Shown piece after piece: positions 59,378 to 64,000 of a stretch of 64,000 bases of DNA. The notes below the pieces were generated by a model. That model had not been told where the DNA came from. It did not search any database and saw nothing but the letters and a program-made list of their open reading frames with translations. The position numbers and the translations under genes are program-made. Source of the DNA: Armatimonadota bacterium (GTDB lineage: Bacteria > Armatimonadota > HRBIN16); NCBI GenBank assembly GCA_026003195.1, contig BPGU01000003.1, positions 660,763 to 724,762 on the forward strand, in the 5' to 3' direction. Position 1 is the first letter of the stretch; the number at the start of each line of letters is the position of its first letter.

Positions 59378-60202
59378 ATGAGCTATCTGGAGGAGCTGTT
59401 CTCAGTCAAGGGTAAAGTGGCGCTCTTGACGGGGGGCGCAGGCGTACTGGCGGGCGCAATCGCCAGAGGTCTGGGCAGAGCGGGAGCACGCATCGTGCTT
59501 ACCGACATCGCTCCGCTGGACGAGCGCGTGCAGGAACTGCGCCAGCAAGGTATCGAGGCATACGGCTACCGGATGGACGTCATGGACAAGGCGGACATCG
59601 AGCGCGTGGCGGAACAGGTAAAGCGCGACGTGGGTGCAGTAGACATCCTGCTCAACGCGGCAGGGGGCAATATGCCCGAAGCCTCTACCTCGCCGGAGCG
59701 CAGTTTCTTCGACCTGCCCATAGAGGCGTTGCAAAAGGTGGTGAACCTAAACCTGTTCGGCGGGGCGATACTGCCCAGTCAGGTGTTCGCCCGCCAGATG
59801 TTAGAGAACGAGGCAGGAGGCGTCATCATCAACTTCTCCTCCATGTCGGCGTTCAAGCCGTTGACGCGCGTGCTGGGCTACTCGGCGGCAAAGGCAGCGG
59901 TGAGCAACTTCACGCAGTGGCTGGCGGTGCACATCGCGCAGGAGTACTCGCCTAAGGTACGTGTGAACGCTATTGCGCCCGGCTTCTTCCTGACCAAGCA
60001 GAACCGCTACCTGCTGCTGGATGAATCGGGCCACCTCACCCCGCGCGGGCAGGCGATTATCGCGCATACACCGATGGGACGCTTTGGGGAACCGGATGAC
60101 CTGATAGGAACCATCCTCTGGCTGGCTTCACCGGCGAGCGCGTTCGTCACGGGCGCAGTGATTCCCATAGACGGAGGCTTTAGCGCATTTGCAGGGGTGT
60201 AG
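59378..60202 (+). CDS. SDR oxidoreductase, D-mannonate/gluconate dehydrogenase-like
   Basis: 274 residues. TGGAGVLAGAIARGL (a variant TGxxxGxG with Val-Leu-Ala), NAAGG, SSMSAFKPL with catalytic Ser, and the YSAAKAA pair. The long insertion QNRYLLLDESGHLTPRGQAI before TPMGRFGEPDDL and VTGAVIPIDGGFSAFAGV resemble SDR-type D-mannonate oxidoreductases. It would interconvert fructuronate and mannonate, or gluconate and 5-ketogluconate, in the cytoplasm. AAGGAGG precedes ATG 59378. It forms an operon with the kinase. Confidence 0.85.
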   Translation: MSYLEELFSVKGKVALLTGGAGVLAGAIARGLGRAGARIVLTDIAPLDERVQELRQQGIEAYGYRMDVMDKADIERVAEQVKRDVGAVDILLNAAGGNMPEASTSPERSFFDLPIEALQKVVNLNLFGGAILPSQVFARQMLENEAGGVIINFSSMSAFKPLTRVLGYSAAKAAVSNFTQWLAVHIAQEYSPKVRVNAIAPGFFLTKQNRYLLLDESGHLTPRGQAIIAHTPMGRFGEPDDLIGTILWLASPASAFVTGAVIPIDGGFSAFAGV

Positions 60203-60217
60203 AGCGACCCCCTCCCG

Positions 60218-60943
60218 CTAAAACCGGAACAGGCTGTCGGGCAAGCCTTCGTTCACATGCAGGTCCACGTAGGTAGTCACGCCGCCCAGCTTGCCCTCAG
60301 CGTTGTACACCTCTACCCGGGTGGGAACCCAGATTCCGGGCGCCGCTTCTACCGGGTTCTTATAGTAGAACACCGCCATCAGCTTACCCTGCTGGTTGTA
60401 CCACTGTCGCTTAACCACCGTGCGGGTCTTGCCGTCCATCCACACAATATGTTTGGAGGTGTCGTCCGAGTTCGCCCAGGTGAGCTCGAACACCGGGTAG
60501 CGTACTCCATCTTCATGGTCGTAGCGCAGGAACTTCGCGTTCACCAGCTTCATGAAGCTGGGTGTCAGGATTCCGAAATCCATTAGCGACTGCCGCTTCC
60601 CCGGTGCGTTGCTGATGTCGTCGGTGTTTTTAATGGGACCGGCGGAGACGTGCTTCTGGTTGCCGTTGATAATGTACACCACGTTCACCACGCCCACTTT
60701 GCTCTCCAAACGCATTTTGGAAGGCTCTTTGTAGCGGGCGGTCATCTGCTTGATGCGATACGAGTTGGCGAAATCTTTGTTTATTTTCTCCAGCTCACGC
60801 TGGTTGGCTGTCTGCTGTCTGACGGTAGCACGCAGGTCGTGCAGACGAGTCTGCACATAATCGTTGATATCCTGCGATTGCGCCATAGCAAAGCTGGCGC
60901 ACAACCAGAACATTCCAGCCCACAGGATGCTCTTTCTCACCAT
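60218..60943 (-). CDS. LolA-like outer-membrane lipoprotein-sorting family protein
   Basis: 241 residues with signal peptide about 1-21 (ASFAMAQ). The core (YKEPSKMRLESKVGVVNVVY, FELTWANSDDTSKHIVWMDG, TVVKRQWYNQQGKLMAVFYY, PTRVEVYNAEGKLGGVTTYV) is the LolA/LppX half-barrel. Such proteins carry lipids or lipoproteins through the periplasm. No LolB or LolCDE is near. It converges with the SDR gene and follows valS in the same direction, but with 70 bp between. Confidence 0.8.
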   Translation of the reverse strand: MVRKSILWAGMFWLCASFAMAQSQDINDYVQTRLHDLRATVRQQTANQRELEKINKDFANSYRIKQMTARYKEPSKMRLESKVGVVNVVYIINGNQKHVSAGPIKNTDDISNAPGKRQSLMDFGILTPSFMKLVNAKFLRYDHEDGVRYPVFELTWANSDDTSKHIVWMDGKTRTVVKRQWYNQQGKLMAVFYYKNPVEAAPGIWVPTRVEVYNAEGKLGGVTTYVDLHVNEGLPDSLFRF

Positions 60944-61013
60944 ACCACTCTCCTGCTCTCGTCGTTTCCTGATGAATAGACGGGGCGCGCTGAGCGGCGG
61001 TTACACTCGCTGG

Positions 61014-63683
61014 CTACTCCAGCCTTTTCCACCGCTCCAGCAGCTTCGCCTGACGTTCCAGCAGCTCCGCCTGAATCGTCCTTTCCCTCTCCACAACCTC
61101 TTGCGGGGCGCGCTGCAGGAACTGCTCGTTGCCCAGCTTGCCGTTCACACGCTGCAGATCCTTCTCCAGCGAAGCCAGCTCCTTCTGGATACGCTGACGT
61201 TCTCGCTCCAGGTCCACCGCCTCCAGCTGCAGGTACACATCCGCCAGCTCGCAGTGCGTAGCGACCACTTTCGCGCCTTCTGGCAGGCTCTGCACGATGC
61301 TCATCGGCTCCACGCGCTGCAGGGTGCGAATCACCGCCTCGTACTCCCGCAGCAGGTCGCCAGCCTCCGCAGAGACGGGCACCACGAACACATTCGCCTT
61401 CAGCGAGATATCGAAGCCTATCTCCGTGCGCAGGGCGCGAACCGCTCTCACCGCTTCTATCAGCTTGTGCATACGCTCCTCAGCGGAAGGTGCGTTCCAT
61501 TCGGGATGTTCCGTCGGGAAAGGCGCCACCATGATGCTCTCGCCCTCGTGCGGCAGGCTCTGCCAGATTTCCTCGGTGATGTAGGGCATGAACGGATGCA
61601 GTAAGCGCAGGGTGTGTTCCAGTACGATGCTGAGCACGCGCTGGGCAACCTCACGCTCCGCTCCCCCTGCATTCAGGCGCGGCTTGCACATCTCGATGTA
61701 CCAGTCGCAGTATTCGTCCCACAGGAACGAGTAGATGGCTTTCGCCGCGTCGTCCATGTCGTAATTTTCCAGCGCGTTGTTGACCGTACGGATGGTGCCG
61801 TTCAGGCGGCTCAGAATCCAGCGGTCGATATCGTTCATCTGTTCGTCTGCTGGTAAGCAGCCGTCGAACCGCTGGCGGAACTCCTCGTCGAGGTTCATCA
61901 GCACGAAGCGCGAGGCGTTCCAGATTTTGTTGCAGAAGTTGCGTGCCTCCTCCACCTGGCTGTGTCTACCGTGCTGGATGCTGGCAAAGCGGATGTCCTG
62001 CCCCTTGGCGGTACGCACCAGCAGGGCAAAGCGCAGGGCATCCGCGCCGTACATCTCTATCAGGTCTAACGGGTCCACGCCCGTGCCCAGCGACTTGCTC
62101 ATGCGTCGTCCCTGCTCGTCCAGTACGGTGGCGTAGATGTACACGTCGCGGAAGGGCACCTCGTTCATGAAGTACAGCCCCGTCATAATCATCCGCGCCA
62201 CCCACAGGTAGATGATATCGCGCGCGGTAATCAGCACCGAGGTGGGGTAATAGGTTTTCAGGTCTTCGGTCTGCTCGGGCCAGCCCAGCACCGCGTGGGG
62301 CCAGAGGGCAGAGGAGAACCAGGTATCCAGCACGTCTTCATCCTGCTGGATGGCTTTGCCTCCCGCCTTCTGACGCGCCTCTTCCTCCGAGCGAGCCACA
62401 ATATACTCGCCGTCTTCGGTCGTCCACACGGGAATGCGATGCCCCCACCACAGCTGGCGTGAGATACACCAGTCTTTGATATTCTCCATCCAGTCTAAAT
62501 AGGTGCGGGCGTAGCGGTCGGGAATGAAGCGGATGCGCCCCTCCTTCACCGCATCGATGGCGGGTTGCGCGATCTGCTTCATGCGCACGAACCACTGCTC
62601 GGAGAGCAACGGCTCAATCACCGTATCGCAGCGGGCGCAGGTGGCAACAGGAACCACGTAATCCTCCACCTTCTCCAGCAAGCCCTGCGCCTGCAGGTCT
62701 TCCAGCACCTTTTCGCGTGCCTCGTAGCGGTCCAGACCTGCGTACCGCTCGCCCGCTTCGTCAGTCATGCGCCCGTGCTCGTCGATCACCACCACCTGAG
62801 GCAGGTTGTGGCGCAGCCCGCACTCGAAGTCGTTGGCGTCGTGTGCAGGGGTGACCTTCACCGCCCCTGTGCCGAACTCGGGCTTGGCGTAGTCGTCGGC
62901 GATGAAGGGTATCTCCCTGCCCACCAGCGGCAGGATAATGGTCTTGCCGAACAGGTGCTGATACCGCTCATCGGCAGGGTTAGCGGCGACAGCGGTATCG
63001 CCCAGCATCGTCTCCGGGCGAGTGGTCGCCACCACCACGTATCCGGAGCCATCCTGGAACGGATAGCGGATATAGTAGAGTTTCGAGGGCTGATCCTCGT
63101 GCTCTACTTCGATATCCGAGAGGGCGGTCAGACAGCGTGGACACCAGTTGATAACACGCTTGCCCCGATAGATGTGCCCATCTTCCCACCAGCGCACGAA
63201 GCATTCCATGATGGCGTCTACATAACCTTCGTCCATAGTGAAGCGGGTACGGCTCCAGTCGAACGAACAGCCCAGCCGCTGGAACTGCGTGAGAATCACG
63301 CCGCCGTACTCACGCACCCAGTCCCAAACGCGCTCTAAAAACCTCTCTCTGCCCAAATCGTGGCGGGTCAACCCCTCACGGCGCAGTTGCTTCTCCACCA
63401 CGTTCTGGGTAGCGATGCCCGCGTGGTCGGTGCCCGGTACGCACAGGGTGTTATACCCCTGCATCCTGCGCCAGCGGATCAGCGTGTCGTGGATGGTATA
63501 ACACAGCGCGTGTCCGATGTGCAGTGAACCTGTGACATTGGGAGGGGGGATGGTGATGCAATAGACTGGCTTATCCGGTGCCGGGCTGGGTGCAAAGTAG
63601 CCTTTCTGGCTCCAGTACTGATACCATTTTTCCTCCACGTTCGTGGGGTCATACACTTTCGGGATATGGTGTGCTTCCGCCAT
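61014..63683 (-). CDS. valS: Valyl-tRNA synthetase
   Basis: About 889 residues. Class I motifs: HIGH as PPPNVTGSLHIGHAL (about 43-57) and KMSKS as RRMSKSLGTGVDP. The editing domain contains ATTRPETMLGDTAVAANPAD, and the C-terminal coiled-coil (about 820-889, ELERERQRIQKELASLEKDL-like) binds tRNA. It charges tRNA-Val and hydrolyses mischarged Thr. Start ATG 63683 (MAEAHHIPK), with a strong promoter at 63725-63754; a longer frame from 63719 starts within the leader. Confidence 0.98.
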   Translation of the reverse strand: MAEAHHIPKVYDPTNVEEKWYQYWSQKGYFAPSPAPDKPVYCITIPPPNVTGSLHIGHALCYTIHDTLIRWRRMQGYNTLCVPGTDHAGIATQNVVEKQLRREGLTRHDLGRERFLERVWDWVREYGGVILTQFQRLGCSFDWSRTRFTMDEGYVDAIMECFVRWWEDGHIYRGKRVINWCPRCLTALSDIEVEHEDQPSKLYYIRYPFQDGSGYVVVATTRPETMLGDTAVAANPADERYQHLFGKTIILPLVGREIPFIADDYAKPEFGTGAVKVTPAHDANDFECGLRHNLPQVVVIDEHGRMTDEAGERYAGLDRYEAREKVLEDLQAQGLLEKVEDYVVPVATCARCDTVIEPLLSEQWFVRMKQIAQPAIDAVKEGRIRFIPDRYARTYLDWMENIKDWCISRQLWWGHRIPVWTTEDGEYIVARSEEEARQKAGGKAIQQDEDVLDTWFSSALWPHAVLGWPEQTEDLKTYYPTSVLITARDIIYLWVARMIMTGLYFMNEVPFRDVYIYATVLDEQGRRMSKSLGTGVDPLDLIEMYGADALRFALLVRTAKGQDIRFASIQHGRHSQVEEARNFCNKIWNASRFVLMNLDEEFRQRFDGCLPADEQMNDIDRWILSRLNGTIRTVNNALENYDMDDAAKAIYSFLWDEYCDWYIEMCKPRLNAGGAEREVAQRVLSIVLEHTLRLLHPFMPYITEEIWQSLPHEGESIMVAPFPTEHPEWNAPSAEERMHKLIEAVRAVRALRTEIGFDISLKANVFVVPVSAEAGDLLREYEAVIRTLQRVEPMSIVQSLPEGAKVVATHCELADVYLQLEAVDLERERQRIQKELASLEKDLQRVNGKLGNEQFLQRAPQEVVERERTIQAELLERQAKLLERWKRLE

Positions 63684-63724
63684 CCGTTCGTACGCTCCTG
63701 CGTGCTCAAAAGATTGCATACCAG

Positions 63725-63754
63725 ATTATACTGCACGTTGCAGGCGAGGGGCAA
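63725..63754 (-). promoter_or_regulatory. valS promoter
   Basis: Minus-strand TTGCCC (63754-63749), 18 bp, perfect TATAAT (63730-63725). Predicted start near 63718, so the leader is about 35 bases. No T-box leader fits in that length. Confidence 0.75.
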
Positions 63755-63783
63755 GGCGAGTACAGCAAGGATGAAGCAATTGC

Positions 63784-63813
63784 TTTACAAAAGCCCTATC
63801 CGCTGAGTATAAT
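63784..63813 (+). promoter_or_regulatory. Promoter of the nucleotidyltransferase gene
   Basis: TTTACA (63784-63789), 18 bp, TATAAT (63808-63813). Divergent from the valS promoter. The predicted start near 63820 leaves about 49 bases before ATG 63869, with GGGAGGTG upstream of it. Confidence 0.7.
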
Positions 63814-63868
63814 GGGTGAGGTGTAGCCAATCCGGAAATACAAAATCTTTTGCCTGGGAGGTGATGGA

Positions 63869-64000
63869 ATGCAGGGTATTATTATTGCCGGTGGATTTGG
63901 AACCCGTTTCCGCCCGCTCACTTACACCCGTCCGAAACCTCTCATGCCCATCTTAAACCGCCCGTTGCTGGAATATCAGGTTGGTTTACTCAAAGCACAC
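63869..64000 (+). CDS. Sugar-phosphate nucleotidyltransferase, N-terminal part
   Basis: 44 codons to the window edge. The start [20 protein letters not shown] with [16 protein letters not shown] is the nucleotide-binding signature of GlmU/RfbA/ManC-type enzymes (GGxGTRxxPxT...PKP). It makes NDP-sugars such as GDP-mannose or UDP-/dTDP-glucose for glycans. The sugar cannot be told from this part. Confidence 0.9.
   Translation, partial: MQGIIIAGGFGTRFRPLTYTRPKPLMPILNRPLLEYQVGLLKAH

Noticed and set aside
63684-63724. A T-box leader for valS
   Set aside because: The promoter lies only about 35 bases from the start codon, too short for a T-box.

Overview
The window looks like chromosomal DNA of a GC-rich, diderm, probably thermophilic or hot-spring bacterium. 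My best guess is Armatimonadota or a similar lineage. The pointers are a complete lipid A and outer-membrane assembly locus, a secreted protein with dockerin-like EF-hand repeats, an H-X9-DG prepilin, many secreted or sugar-active enzymes, and a very large acyl-CoA dehydratase activase-like protein. This is an inference from gene style, not from a marker phylogeny. No rRNA, tRNA, CRISPR, prophage or transposase gene was seen.

Region 1 (1-14225, all minus strand) is an envelope supercluster. In transcription order it runs lipA, tamB-like, an ECF sigma factor, bamA, skp/ompH, an unrecognised coiled-coil lipoprotein, lpxD, lpxC, fabZ, lpxA, lpxB and the start of msbA. Most junctions overlap or are tight, so lipid A synthesis, its flipping and beta-barrel insertion appear co-expressed. 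Then come a hybrid sensor kinase and a dockerin-type secreted protein.

Region 2 (18.4-44.3 kb) is bracketed by two nearly identical inverted copies of a 983-bp block carrying a sorbitol-6-phosphate dehydrogenase-like gene. Inside lie DUF1015 and thioredoxin genes, dnaA with an AT-rich origin packed with TTTTCAACA-type boxes, a YVTN/phosphoesterase, a prepilin, the 1429-residue activase, a repeat-bearing coiled-coil nuclease-like gene, GH9, GH172, two metallo-beta-lactamase-fold hydrolases, MscL with a zinc ribbon, and a sigma/anti-sigma/RseB-like cassette. The second repeat copy ends inside a decayed polymorphic-toxin (pretoxin) fragment.

Region 3 (44.7-64 kb) holds a clan-A type glycosidase, two membrane glycosyltransferase genes, an Lrp regulator overlapping an aminotransferase, an outer-membrane-like protein, a UroD-family methyltransferase-like gene, gnd, a GH99/DUF5010-like protein next to a DUF433/DUF5615 toxin-antitoxin pair with an added zinc ribbon, an FGGY kinase plus SDR sugar-acid pair, a LolA-like protein, valS, and the start of a sugar nucleotidyltransferase. 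Recognisable sigma70-type promoters with 17-18 bp spacing precede several genes (dnaA, trxA, the lrp gene, the kinase, valS, the activase).
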